Source: JAXGMQ01 sp040768585 | Lineage (GTDB): Bacteria; Caldisericota; Caldisericia; JAAYUI01 | DNA length: 64,000 nucleotides | Direction of reading: 5' to 3' | NCBI GenBank assembly: GCA_040768585.1 | Contig: JAXGMQ010000001.1 | Location: forward strand, 992,001 to 1,056,000 | Shown here: one piece after another, positions 8,476 to 16,967 of the stretch | Numbering within the stretch: position 1 is the first letter of the stretch | Layout: the number at the start of each line of letters is the position of its first letter | Notes under the pieces: model-generated | Told to the model about the DNA's origin: nothing | What the model saw: only the letters and a program-made list of their open reading frames with translations | Databases searched by the model: none | Translations under genes and position numbers: made by a program

Positions 8476-9507
8476 TTATTTCAGAGTAACTCTTGGCTCT
8501 CCCGCCATCACAACCCCAATATCCGATGCTGTATATCCAGCTTCTCTGAGCCTCAAGACGCATTCTTCGACCTGGTTCTCATTTATAAATGCAAGCAACC
8601 CGCCCGATGTCTGAGCATCAAAGCATATGTTTGTCCAATGAGGCTCTGTTCTGTCTGGGTCAAACTTCTCTTTGGCAAGCTCCATATTACTCATAAGCAC
8701 GGGGCAGATGTATTTCTTCGAGAGTTCTTCAACATTCTGGAAGAGTGGGATTTTCTTTGTGAGAATCTCACAGGCAACATTTGACTCCTCAAGCACCTCA
8801 AGCAGGTGTGGAACAAGACCAAACCCTGTAACATCGGTGCAGCAGTCGCAGTTGAACTGGTGCAAAATCTCGGATGCTGCAATCGATGTTAGTTTCATCG
8901 ACTCAATAGCCACTTCCCAGCTGTCACCCACGTCTTCATGGTCCTTGGCGGCAAAAAGGATACCAGTGCCGATGGGTTTTGTGAGGATGATATGGTCACC
9001 TGGTCTAGCATTTGTTGCCAGTCTAAGTTGATTTCTATTCATTTGACCGTAGACAAAAAGACCATATTGCAACTCGTCTACCTTTGTCGTGTGTCCGCCA
9101 CCGACGACAACACCATTCTCAAGCGCTGCCTCGCCGGCTCCCTTTAGGATGAGAGCAAGTTTTTCAACTGGCGCCTTTGGCGGAAATAAGCAGACATTGA
9201 GAGCAATAACTGGTCTACCTCCCATGGCACACACATCGGAGACGCAGTTGGCAAAGGCTATCCTGCCAAAGTCTTCAGGGTCATCGACAATCGGGGCAAA
9301 CACATCAACCGTATACACACCCAGCATATCGCCATTCACCCGGAAGACGGCAGCGTCAGTCTTTGACACCCCAGACGTCAACAGTCTGTCCGACTCGAAC
9401 TTTGGCATTTTCGACAAAAGTTCCTGGAGAGCTCCCGGCCCCCATTTACTTTCTCAGCCTGCACATCCGGCAAACTCAGTGAGTCTGAATGCCTCTTCTT
9501 TCGTCAT
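8476..9507 (-). CDS. selD: selenide, water dikinase, itself a selenoprotein (UGA = Sec18)
   Basis: SelD makes selenophosphate from selenide and ATP, the selenium donor for selenocysteine tRNA and for other selenium uses. The ordinary reading frame starts only at 9417, but the frame continues upstream through one TGA at 9454-9456 to an ATG at 9507. The extended start is MTKEEAFRLTEFAGCAG-U-ESKWGPGALQ, which is exactly the conserved SelD N-terminus with the catalytic Cys/Sec position filled by UGA. The full protein is 343 residues, normal for SelD. Downstream motifs DVFAPIVDDPEDFGRIAFANCVSD-like, VVVGGGHTTK and TDVTGFGLVPHLLE are present. A SECIS-like hairpin follows the UGA (9425-9444). The gene stands alone; selA, selB and selC are not in the window. 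Confidence 0.95.
9425..9456 (-). promoter_or_regulatory. selenocysteine UGA and bacterial SECIS-like hairpin in selD
   Basis: Read on the minus strand, the UGA (9454-9456) is followed after 9 bases by TGGGGGCC, loop GGGA, GCTCTCCA, which pairs with two G-U pairs and one C-C mismatch. Distance and small G-containing loop fit the bacterial SECIS, which binds SelB. The pairing was done by eye. Confidence 0.7.
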
Positions 9508-9804
9508 AGAATTGATTATATTTTGCGCAGGTTTGTTCATCAAGGATGTTTGTCAGGCAAATTACTAAGCAGGTCAAATCTGTTTGATTTTGTAAAAAAA
9601 CGCTAGTTAACTTACATCTACTTTTTTTATTAGCAATGGACTCGCTCTGTTTGGTCTTCTTAGATATCATTTTAGGAAGTGGTGACAAAGATTGCGTTGA
9701 TGTGAATCTTTCATTTAACAAGTATAAGAAACTCCTTGCTCTTCTCATCAGATCCAGATATTGTTATGTAAGCAATTGCTATGATTCTGGGAGGGTAGAA
9801 GACT

Positions 9805-10680
9805 ATGGAAAAGCAAATAATTTCAAAACTCACCAAGCGATTCGAGGATTTTCGACATGAGGAGGATGGTGTTGAATTTTGGTATGCAAGAGAACTGCAG
9901 GGATTGTTGGGGTATTCTAAGTGGGAGAACTTTTCTAAAATAATCTCGAAAGCTCAATTGTCATGTGATAACGCAGGTAACGATCCAAAGGACCATTTTC
10001 TTGATGTCAGGAAAATGGTAGAAATCGGCTCTGGAGCTGAAAGAACCATAGATGACATATATCTTACTCGATATGCCTGCTACCTCATAGCCCAAAACGG
10101 TGACCCCCGCAAAGAAGAGATTGCCTTTGCCCAGAGCTATTTTGCAATCCAAACTAGAAAACTTGAGCTTATCGAGGAAAGGCTTGCGCTCCAGGAGAGG
10201 TTTGAGGCGAGGGAAAAACTTACAAAATCCGAGAAGGAGTTATCGGGCATCATTTTTGAAAAAGGGGTTGACAGCAAGGGATTTACAAGGATTAGAAGCA
10301 AGGGGGACTCTGCGTTATTTGGTGGAAAAAACACATCAACAATGAAAGACAAGCTGTCTGTACCGAAGGGGAGAGCACTGGCTGATTTTCTACCAACCGT
10401 TACAATATCTGCTAAGAACTTTGCAACCGAACTCACAAATTACAACGTAAAGAGTAGGGATTTATCAGGTGAGAGCAGCATCTCAAATGAGCATGTCAAA
10501 AACAACAAAGATGTAAGAGATGTTATGGTTCGCAATGACATTTATCCCGAAGAGTTACCCCCGGAGGAAGACATCAAAAAACTTGAGCGAAAGCTTAAAG
10601 GCTCCGAGAAAAAATTGACAAGTCCGAGGAGTAAAACAAAAAAGCCGACAAAGGCTCAATTTAATCCTTTGCCGGCATAA
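9805..10680 (+). CDS. dinD: DinD-like DNA-damage-inducible protein D homologue
   Basis: A 291-residue protein. The N-terminal half has the Bro-N/DinD pattern: FWYARELQGLLGYSKWENF, ISKAQLSC, HFLDVRKMVEIGSGAERTIDD, YLTRYACYLIAQNGDPRK and AQSYFAIQTRKLEL, followed by a domain with FEKGVDSKGFTRIRSKGD and RALADFLPTV, and a charged C-terminus. In Escherichia coli DinD is induced by DNA damage and modulates RecA filaments. GGGAGG lies 10 bases before the ATG. I found no clear LexA-type operator in the 300 bases upstream, so SOS control is not supported here. Homologues are often carried on mobile DNA, but no integrase is nearby. Confidence 0.85.
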   Translation: MEKQIISKLTKRFEDFRHEEDGVEFWYARELQGLLGYSKWENFSKIISKAQLSCDNAGNDPKDHFLDVRKMVEIGSGAERTIDDIYLTRYACYLIAQNGDPRKEEIAFAQSYFAIQTRKLELIEERLALQERFEAREKLTKSEKELSGIIFEKGVDSKGFTRIRSKGDSALFGGKNTSTMKDKLSVPKGRALADFLPTVTISAKNFATELTNYNVKSRDLSGESSISNEHVKNNKDVRDVMVRNDIYPEELPPEEDIKKLERKLKGSEKKLTSPRSKTKKPTKAQFNPLPA

Positions 10681-10716
10681 TAAGTAGCAAAAAACAAAAC
10701 CAAATACTCAAGAAAT

Positions 10717-11442
10717 CTAGACTATCTGGAACTTCCTCTCGAACTTCTTGACAAGCAGCAACAGGGTCAACCCCTGTACGGCAAATCCTATGATGATGTA
10801 TACCCACACAAGCGGGTCACCGTCAACAGCCAATACAAAACCGTGTGTCGACCAGAACGTCGGGAAGATGCCAAAAGCATACTTCCAAGCACTGTCGATG
10901 AAGTTTGCTGCCATGGGCGCCATCAGGAAAAATCCAGACGCTTTCATCACCGCAAATCCTTCCACCTTATTATTGGCAAAATCGGCGATAAACAGAGCCA
11001 GTAGCGGCACGAACATCGAAGTCATCAGAACAAGGGGCAATATAGAGATTTTGAATTCAATCAGTCCGGTCAGAGGGATGGAGATGAGTGTCGCAAAAAA
11101 AGCGAGGACAGCCAGAAGCCCAAGCCTATATGTGATGTAGTACGGCACAGAAACCGGCGTCACACTGATTGCGCGGAGAGCGCCCTGGTCATAGTCATCG
11201 AGCATGAGGAAAGCCCCGGCAAGGCCAATCATAAAGGGTGGCATGACGAGGACAAAGAGCCCGATCATGCTTGGATAATAGCCAGAAAGAGCGTGCACCA
11301 GACCAATCCTGCTTTCGATGAATGGGACAATGTATCGAAGCAAAACGGCAAACAAGAAGGGTAGACACAGACCAATGACGATGAAATTCTCTCTCCAGAT
11401 TGTTTTTATGTCCATCGCCAAAAGAGCTTGTAGTTTTCTCAT
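10717..11442 (-). CDS. ABC transporter permease (exporter type)
   Basis: A 241-residue integral membrane protein with about six transmembrane helices (first near residues 19-40, others around 60-80, 100-125, 133-155, 168-185 and 212-232). It pairs with the permease encoded just upstream (4-base gap) and the ATPase before that. The DYDQGALRAISVTPVSVPYYI stretch between helices is the characteristic motif of ABC-2 exporter permeases resembling the mycobacterial Rv2686c-Rv2688c (fluoroquinolone export) type. A strong AGGTGAGG site overlaps the stop codon of the upstream gene. The substrate is unknown; drug or peptide efflux is a guess from the family. Confidence 0.8.
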   Translation of the reverse strand: MRKLQALLAMDIKTIWRENFIVIGLCLPFLFAVLLRYIVPFIESRIGLVHALSGYYPSMIGLFVLVMPPFMIGLAGAFLMLDDYDQGALRAISVTPVSVPYYITYRLGLLAVLAFFATLISIPLTGLIEFKISILPLVLMTSMFVPLLALFIADFANNKVEGFAVMKASGFFLMAPMAANFIDSAWKYAFGIFPTFWSTHGFVLAVDGDPLVWVYIIIGFAVQGLTLLLLVKKFERKFQIV

Positions 11443-11446
11443 TTCC

Positions 11447-12184
11447 TCACCTGTCCATTCCCATGTTCATGCGGTATGCTCTCCTGGCAAAGTACCAGGC
11501 CACGATGATGCAGACCAGTCCATAGGAGATCGAGTAGACATACTGCCACATCTCAAGCGGAACCAGTCTGTTTGTTGTCATCATAAGAAGCAGATACGGT
11601 TGAGTTGGGAAAAGGTAGAGCCACCATCCATCTACAACCCCAAAGAAACCAAGCAGCGGCACGTTCAACACCAGAAAGTACAAAGAGCCAACCAAGATGT
11701 ACTTGTTGACATTCTGGAACTTTGAGACTGACGCATACCCGATAAAACAGTAGAAAACCGAGATCATCAGCAACCCAAGGGACGCCCACAAAAGCGGAAT
11801 GCCAGATGAGTTTGGCAGAAAGATTCTGTTCATGACAACGCCGGCAATGGCATAGATCATGCCCGATACAACAGAAAGAAGTGACAGCGAGAGAACCTTC
11901 GATGTGATGTATTCAGCAGGCTTTTGTGGAGTGGTCGCGATTCCCTGAAGCACTCCCTGGTCTTTTTCAAAGAGGATGAGTCCTGCCATGAAAAAGAATC
12001 CGATTGTCGCTGTGTCTTCAAAGAGCAGAAGTGGAATCATAAATGCGGTGGTCATAGGTTCATAAAGCACAATCAGATAGAGCATTATTACCCAGAGGAT
12101 TGTTATGAAAATGGCTGCAGATACCAGATTGTGTCGCGAAAGCAGTCTGAAATCATTTTTTAGCGTCGAGAGAAATCTGTTCAT
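11447..12184 (-). CDS. ABC transporter permease (exporter type)
   Basis: A 245-residue membrane protein with about six transmembrane helices and the interhelical motif FEKDQGVLQGIATTPQKPAEYI, the counterpart of the DQGALRAISVTP motif in its partner, so the two permeases are likely to form a heterodimer. Its ATG overlaps the stop of the ATP-binding gene as ATGA, and it is followed after 4 bases by the second permease. Same family remarks as for the partner. About 73 percent of its length is hydrophobic and no soluble domain is seen. Confidence 0.8.
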   Translation of the reverse strand: MNRFLSTLKNDFRLLSRHNLVSAAIFITILWVIMLYLIVLYEPMTTAFMIPLLLFEDTATIGFFFMAGLILFEKDQGVLQGIATTPQKPAEYITSKVLSLSLLSVVSGMIYAIAGVVMNRIFLPNSSGIPLLWASLGLLMISVFYCFIGYASVSKFQNVNKYILVGSLYFLVLNVPLLGFFGVVDGWWLYLFPTQPYLLLMMTTNRLVPLEMWQYVYSISYGLVCIIVAWYFARRAYRMNMGMDR

Positions 12185-13035
12185 AGCAACCCTCTACCGG
12201 TGACTTTTATGAAAACCTCCTCCAGGTTTGGCTCAAGCGAGTGGATTGTGCGAATTCGAGAGTTTTTGAGAATGCTCAAAAAATTCTCGTTGTTACCAAG
12301 CCCATCAAGAGGAAATTCATCGGTTTTGATATCTTCGCTGTTTGAATGCTCTACTCTAACTTTTCTTTCTCCATACTGGAGTTTGAGCGAGTGTGGCGAG
12401 TCGACGACTCTAACCTTTCCCTCAGAAAGGAGGGCTATCCTATCGCAGAGCTCATCAGCATCGGACATGTTGTGTGTTGTCAAAAAGATAGTCTTCCCAT
12501 GGGACTTCTTCTCCAGGATGATGTCTTTGACGCGCCTTGCGCTGATGGGATCAAGCCCGATTGTTGGTTCATCGAGGAAGAGAATCGCCGGGTCGTGGAT
12601 GAGGGCTCGGACAAAGTTGAGCCTCATCTTCATACCCTTTGAAAAATCACTGACCTTCTTGTTTGCGTCTCGCTCAAGTCCCACCATCTCAAGCAGTCTC
12701 ATTGGGTCTTGCGTGTTTTTCTCATAGAGCGACGCAAAGAAGTTGAGATTCTCAAGCGCTGTGAGTTTGAGGTAGTGGCTTGGCAACTCGAACGAGACAC
12801 CAACCTCCTCGAAGTAGTCCGAGTCAAAATCCTTGAGGTTTTTGTCCATGACGAACGCACTGCCATCATAGTTTCTGATAAGGCGAGTCAAAATGTTGAC
12901 CGTTGTTGTTTTCCCAGCACCAGAGGGACCAAGAAAACCAAAAATCTCACCGGTATTGATCTCAAAACTCACACCCGAAACAGCCGGAATGGCTGAACCC
13001 TTGTAGCTGTAGCTAATGTTTTTTGCTTCTATCAT
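12181..13035 (-). CDS. ABC transporter ATP-binding protein
   Basis: A 284-residue cytoplasmic ATPase that powers the two permeases encoded downstream. Walker A GPSGAGKTT (about residue 40), Q-loop-region EVGVSFELPSHYLKLTALENL, signature DFSKGMKMRLNF (a variant of LSGGQ), Walker B AILFLDEPTIGLDP and H-loop TIFLTTHNMSDAD are all present. Unusually for the class the signature reads FSKGM, which is common in exporters of this subtype. Translation likely starts at ATG 13035, with AAGGGGG 10 bases upstream; an earlier TTG-type start would add ten residues. First gene of a three-gene operon with overlapping ends. Confidence 0.9.
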   Translation of the reverse strand: MIEAKNISYSYKGSAIPAVSGVSFEINTGEIFGFLGPSGAGKTTTVNILTRLIRNYDGSAFVMDKNLKDFDSDYFEEVGVSFELPSHYLKLTALENLNFFASLYEKNTQDPMRLLEMVGLERDANKKVSDFSKGMKMRLNFVRALIHDPAILFLDEPTIGLDPISARRVKDIILEKKSHGKTIFLTTHNMSDADELCDRIALLSEGKVRVVDSPHSLKLQYGERKVRVEHSNSEDIKTDEFPLDGLGNNENFLSILKNSRIRTIHSLEPNLEEVFIKVTGRGLL

Positions 13036-13217
13036 CTCCAAGTAACCCCCTTCACAATAAAACATCTGGTATTTCTATACATCGTCTTTCGTTTCATGAT
13101 ACATCCTTAGACACAGGGGTGTAAAGCGGGTTTAGTTCCACCCATTTTGAGGACCGACTCAAACAAAAATATAAAAATCCATATATCAACTCATGCAAGG
13201 TTTTCATTGAAATTAGG

Positions 13218-13246
13218 TAGACACGGCGGTGGCAATTTTCTATAAT
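13218..13246 (+). promoter_or_regulatory. promoter of tRNA-Thr/HEPN unit
   Basis: TAGACA (13218-13223), a 17-base spacer and a perfect TATAAT (13241-13246) place the transcription start near 13253, about 23 bases before the tRNA. Confidence 0.7.
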
Positions 13247-13275
13247 TCCGATGTTTGGGGAATTTTATTTGAGTT

Positions 13276-13351
13276 GCCGAAGTAGCTCAGCTGGTAGAGC
13301 AGTAAATTCGTAATTTACAGGTCAGGGGTTCGAATCCCCTCTTCGGCTCCA
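13276..13351 (+). tRNA. tRNA-Thr (anticodon CGT)
   Basis: A complete 76-base cloverleaf with encoded CCA. Acceptor GCCGAAG/CTTCGGC, D-arm GCTC/GAGC, anticodon stem GTAAA/TTTAC with loop TTCGTAA (anticodon CGT at loop positions 3-5), T-arm AGGGG/CCCCT with TTCGAAT. All stems pair without mismatch. It reads ACG codons. A protein gene with its own AGGAGG site begins 20 bases after the CCA with no terminator between. Confidence 0.95.
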
Positions 13352-13371
13352 TTTGGGATTAGGAGGGGTTT

Positions 13372-14472
13372 ATGCCAAAGGGAGGCAAGGTTAGTAAGGC
13401 TTTCGTTGATATAGAACTCAAAATCGCATTTGCCATGAAGATGATGAATATCTCATATCAATTAGCATCTGTTGAGAAAGATGTGTACAAAAGAAGACTG
13501 TTGTTGAAATATGGAATTGTGTTTCTGCATTCGCTAGTGCTGTTTCTTCAGAAATTAAAAAAGAACAACCACATAATTTCAAGCACAATCGACGATTATG
13601 CGCTAGATATGATTATTAAACGGGTGGATGTTTTCAGAAATAAGCTAGGTGCTCATAGGCAGGATGACATCTCGATGTGGGTGCAGTTTGATGAATGGAA
13701 GAGTATATCAATAAAGGATTATTGTGATGATCTCAAACTCTTGAAAAAATATCTAAGAAAATTATCATTGTTTTCTCAAATTGAAACATCAGTGTCGTAT
13801 TCTCTCGATCCAAATATCACAAACATATTTTCTAACAATCAGGCAGCAGAAAGTGATAATCCAAGAATATCTAGTGATCGGTTGGAAATTCCATCCGGAA
13901 AACAAGTGGTAACAGATATATCACAAAACGATTTTAGAAGAAGTGGATCAACAATTGCGTCTATTGTCAAACAATCAAATTATATTTGCGAATTTTTTTA
14001 CAGATTTGATAGTAATTATGACATGGATATCGTGACATTTCTGAATTGCGCCCTATGTACAGAATGTACAAATCTTGTACAAAACTTGTTTACGAGAAAT
14101 GGTTACATGAAAAAAAATGGATTATCTTCATTCACAGATTTGATGCCAATAAAAACGAGGACTGATCTACGCATTGATTACATTCGTGCCATATATCAAG
14201 CAGCGATGGACTTTGAAGATTATCTGAACAATCTCATTAAAGGAAATACATTTATCAATTCCTTGTTGCAATATAGGAATAATATCATTGGCCATATCGA
14301 TCCATATTCTGATAATCAATTACTAATATCAGGACTTGAAGGTTATCAATTATTTGATAGGATTCGATCTCTCATTGGTGATATATATAAAAATCTGTTC
14401 GAACTCGGTAGGATTGATATTACTGTTGGATCAACACTAATGTTTATTGATACAAGAAGCTTATACAGATAA
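13372..14472 (+). CDS. double-HEPN domain protein downstream of tRNA-Thr
   Basis: A 366-residue, mostly helical, very AT-rich gene with low similarity to named families. Each half carries one R-N-x4-H motif: RNKLGAH at residues 89-95 and RNNIIGH at 302-308, each on a helix following a long amphipathic helix. This is the catalytic signature of HEPN ribonucleases, which include anticodon nucleases and many toxin-antitoxin, CRISPR and abortive-infection effectors. The N-terminal half also has LKYGIVFLHSLVLFLQKL before the motif, consistent with a HEPN four-helix bundle. AGGAGG lies 6 bases before the ATG. No promoter is visible between it and tRNA-Thr, so it is probably transcribed with the tRNA. 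No antitoxin (MNT) gene is adjacent. It could also be a non-toxic HEPN binding protein. Confidence 0.7.
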   Translation: MPKGGKVSKAFVDIELKIAFAMKMMNISYQLASVEKDVYKRRLLLKYGIVFLHSLVLFLQKLKKNNHIISSTIDDYALDMIIKRVDVFRNKLGAHRQDDISMWVQFDEWKSISIKDYCDDLKLLKKYLRKLSLFSQIETSVSYSLDPNITNIFSNNQAAESDNPRISSDRLEIPSGKQVVTDISQNDFRRSGSTIASIVKQSNYICEFFYRFDSNYDMDIVTFLNCALCTECTNLVQNLFTRNGYMKKNGLSSFTDLMPIKTRTDLRIDYIRAIYQAAMDFEDYLNNLIKGNTFINSLLQYRNNIIGHIDPYSDNQLLISGLEGYQLFDRIRSLIGDIYKNLFELGRIDITVGSTLMFIDTRSLYR

Positions 14473-14548
14473 TTACGGTCGAATAATCAACAATCGTGCA
14501 ATATCAGGATTTTGGCAGGAAACATTTTATTGTGTGTTTTTATTATAG

Positions 14549-15637
14549 TCATCCATTTTGGGCTTGAAGCTTCCTTGCAAGCGAATCGAGCTCAAACACG
14601 AATTTTGTCGTTGTGCTGTGTGTTTTGTATCCAAATTTCCTGTTTATTTTCATTATTTCTACATTGTGTTCATAATTGAGCGTTCGCAGATACTCTATCT
14701 CTTTGTGATCATTCTTGATGAATTGGTGCATCAGAAGTTTTAAAGATGCACCTATGCCTCTGCCCCTGTATTGTTTCTTCACTCCAGTGAATTCGATATA
14801 GCCCTCTTCTGGCTTGTCCTTGTCAAGCACCACAGAAATGAATCCGCTTGCGCCTCCGACTTTTTCTACCGAGAACAACACAAGCTTTGGGTCGCCCACT
14901 CCCTTGTTCCTATTTTCAATCTCAGTTTTCCTAAAAGCATCTTCATCAAAGGGTTCGTCGTCTCTCTGCTTTGACAGCTCAGCAAAAAATGACGTAATCA
15001 TGTCCAGATACTCGCCAAACTGCTCATCTGTCATTTCATATGTGAATACAAACTGTATCTCTGGGAGTTTGGTTTTGATGCTGTCGATTTCTTTTGCGAG
15101 AGCTTTTGAATCCAAATCTTTCAGGTACAACCTACTCTCGACTAGCACCGAACTCACTTTCCCGCCATAGCTGCTGCAGATTTTACAAGCTGTTTCATTA
15201 TCTACAGGAACAGAAATAGCAGATATTCCAAGGCTTTTTGATATCCTGATAATCTCTAGAAGTATTGACTTCCCTATCCCCTGTCTTCTTTTTTCTAGAA
15301 AAACTGTGACACCAACGAGTCCTATTGGTCTTTTATCTTTGTCATCCCCTTCTATAACTAGTGAATCGATAGACAATCTTCCAAAACCAAGAATTTCACT
15401 ACCCGTTTTTGCAACAAACCTTCTGTATATTGCTCCCTTTTCTTGCCAATTTGTATTCCAGAAGTTTCTGATAAAGTCTGCTTTATCCATGTTTTGATAC
15501 TTTTTAGAAGCATCGGGGTTTGTTGCTTTGAGTAAACTTATATAGCTTCTAATCAAACTATCTGTCGCGTCTTCTGGGAAAGCCTCATAAATCTCCCAAG
15601 AAAAACTTCCATTTGTATGCTTACTTAACAAATTCAT
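14549..15637 (-). CDS. tandem GNAT acetyltransferase
   Basis: A 362-residue protein with two GNAT folds. The acetyl-CoA motif A appears twice: GVTVFLEKRRQGIGKSIL near residue 115 and FTGVKKQYRGRGIGASL near residue 300, each with R-x-x-G-x-G. The N-terminal half starts with EIYEAFPEDATDSLIRSY. Substrate unknown; twin-GNAT proteins of this kind often acetylate aminoglycosides, peptides or small amines, but there is no direct evidence here. The start at 15637 is only 6 bases after a TACAAT -10 box, so the mRNA is leaderless. A paralogue of similar length and layout lies at 15888-16961, beyond an intervening tRNA. Confidence 0.8.
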   Translation of the reverse strand: MNLLSKHTNGSFSWEIYEAFPEDATDSLIRSYISLLKATNPDASKKYQNMDKADFIRNFWNTNWQEKGAIYRRFVAKTGSEILGFGRLSIDSLVIEGDDKDKRPIGLVGVTVFLEKRRQGIGKSILLEIIRISKSLGISAISVPVDNETACKICSSYGGKVSSVLVESRLYLKDLDSKALAKEIDSIKTKLPEIQFVFTYEMTDEQFGEYLDMITSFFAELSKQRDDEPFDEDAFRKTEIENRNKGVGDPKLVLFSVEKVGGASGFISVVLDKDKPEEGYIEFTGVKKQYRGRGIGASLKLLMHQFIKNDHKEIEYLRTLNYEHNVEIMKINRKFGYKTHSTTTKFVFELDSLARKLQAQNG

Positions 15638-15643
15638 ACGGGG

Positions 15644-15672
15644 ATTGTAGTGCTCGCCTATGTTTTTGTCAA
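15644..15672 (-). promoter_or_regulatory. promoter for leaderless GNAT gene
   Basis: On the minus strand TTGACA (15667-15672), a 17-base spacer and TACAAT (15644-15649) precede the ATG at 15637 by 6 bases. This is the clearest leaderless promoter in the window. Confidence 0.85.
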
Positions 15673-15761
15673 ATTTTTATACTGAATGGTTTAACCTCCG
15701 CTTACTCATTATTTTCTAAACATGTTCACAAATACGGGTTACCTTGTGGGTGTTGACGTGA

Positions 15762-15838
15762 GCCGGAGTAGCTCAGTCTGGAAGAGCGGCAGACCCCTTA
15801 TCTGCTGTGCAGAGGTTCGAGTCCTCTCTTCGGCTCCA
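15762..15838 (+). tRNA. tRNA, probable Arg (CCT), with abnormal anticodon loop
   Basis: A 77-base cloverleaf with encoded CCA: acceptor GCCGGAG/CTTCGGC (one G-T pair), D-arm GCTC/GAGC, anticodon stem GCAGA/TCTGC, T-arm AGAGG/CCTCT. The seven-base loop is CCCCTTA. By position the anticodon is CCT (Arg, AGG), but base 33 is C instead of the near-universal U, and base 37 is T rather than a purine. If the loop were out of register the anticodon would be CTT (Lys). A pseudogene, or a tRNA with a special use, cannot be excluded. Confidence 0.7.
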
Positions 15839-15887
15839 ATTTCCACATTTCATGGTTTCTATTTGTCACTTTCAAATACGTAGAACG

Positions 15888-16961
15888 TCATGACACATAT
15901 CCAAGTCTGGTAAATTTATCTAAAAGACTATCCACGTCAAACATGAAGGCATAGTCATCACTCCTTTTTTCAAAACCAATTCTGTCGTTGATATCATGCA
16001 TCCACTTGTTCTCAAAACTTGTGCCTGTGCTGATCTTTCTTATCTCTGGATGGTTATCTTTAATATATTTGAGCATCTCAATCTTAAGCCTAGTCCCCAA
16101 CATCTTGCCCCTATATGGCTTGGCTACTCCTGTAAGTGCTTGCCAAAGTGTGTCTGGCGTTGAGTTATTGATTGATGCCATTGAGTAACCACTGATTGTG
16201 CCATCACTTTCTTTTGAGAAAATACAAATTCTCTTATCAGTTGAGTGTTGTCTTTTCCTCTCTAGCTCTGGCAGCTTTTGTCTGTATTCCTCTTTATCCA
16301 GCTTGTCTTCTTTCATGAATTTATCAAGTTCAGCCATAAAATCATATTTCATGTCGATGTATGTTTGGAACAAATCACCCTCAAGGCTTGTTGATTTGAT
16401 GATCTCAACATCAGGAGATTTTATGCTAACCTCCTCACAGAGCCTGTCGATGTACTGCCAATTTATTTTATCGACCAAGAGCTCCTTTGTGACAGAATGA
16501 TTAATCACCTCTCCACCAAATTTTACAAGGAACCGTCTTCCTTCTTCACACCTTGTACCTATTCGTAGTTTTGGCTTTCGAAGCTCTCTGGTTTCATGTG
16601 AAATACAAGAAAGCAGCAGTGACCCAATTCCGACTCTACCTTTTTCAGGATGGACAATAACACTACCTGAAGCACAATCTTTACTCTCAAATCTCGCAAT
16701 TTTACTGACGCCTACGAGCTTGCTCTCGATGGTTGCCAGGCAGACACTCGATGTAGTTGATGAATCACTGTTTTTTCCACCAAACAAGAAATCGACCAGC
16801 TTTCCCTCTGAAGTTATTCTCTTTATCAAGGTGTCGTCTGGATACACTCTATCAAGCAGTGTTCTATATTCCTCGAGTAACCTCTCATTTGCATCATCTC
16901 TTGTCACCTTGTAGAATTGCAGATCAAAACCACCCAACCTCTGACTAACAATATTTTTCAT
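15888..16961 (-). CDS. tandem GNAT acetyltransferase, paralogue
   Basis: A 357-residue protein with the same two-GNAT layout as the gene at 14549-15637. The first motif A is VIVHPEKGRVGIGSLLL and the second is ALTGVAKPYRGKMLGTRLKIEM, where the second lacks the last conserved glycine of the R-G-x-G-x-G form, so only the N-terminal domain has an intact acetyl-CoA signature. It is probably a diverged duplicate of that gene. The start at 16961 lies 6 bases after TAAGAT and there is no ribosome site, again a leaderless gene. Confidence 0.8.
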   Translation of the reverse strand: MKNIVSQRLGGFDLQFYKVTRDDANERLLEEYRTLLDRVYPDDTLIKRITSEGKLVDFLFGGKNSDSSTTSSVCLATIESKLVGVSKIARFESKDCASGSVIVHPEKGRVGIGSLLLSCISHETRELRKPKLRIGTRCEEGRRFLVKFGGEVINHSVTKELLVDKINWQYIDRLCEEVSIKSPDVEIIKSTSLEGDLFQTYIDMKYDFMAELDKFMKEDKLDKEEYRQKLPELERKRQHSTDKRICIFSKESDGTISGYSMASINNSTPDTLWQALTGVAKPYRGKMLGTRLKIEMLKYIKDNHPEIRKISTGTSFENKWMHDINDRIGFEKRSDDYAFMFDVDSLLDKFTRLGYVS

Positions 16962-16967
16962 AGAATC

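Noticed and set aside
9508..9804. LexA/SOS box for the DinD gene
   Set aside because: No GAAC-N4-GTTC or CTG-N10-CAG type palindrome was found in the 300 bases upstream.
9636..9860. 74-codon open frame before dinD
   Set aside because: It overlaps the dinD start in another frame, has no ribosome site and shows no conserved pattern.
9805..10680. phage or prophage region around the DinD homologue
   Set aside because: No integrase, capsid, portal or other phage gene lies nearby, so a prophage is not supported.
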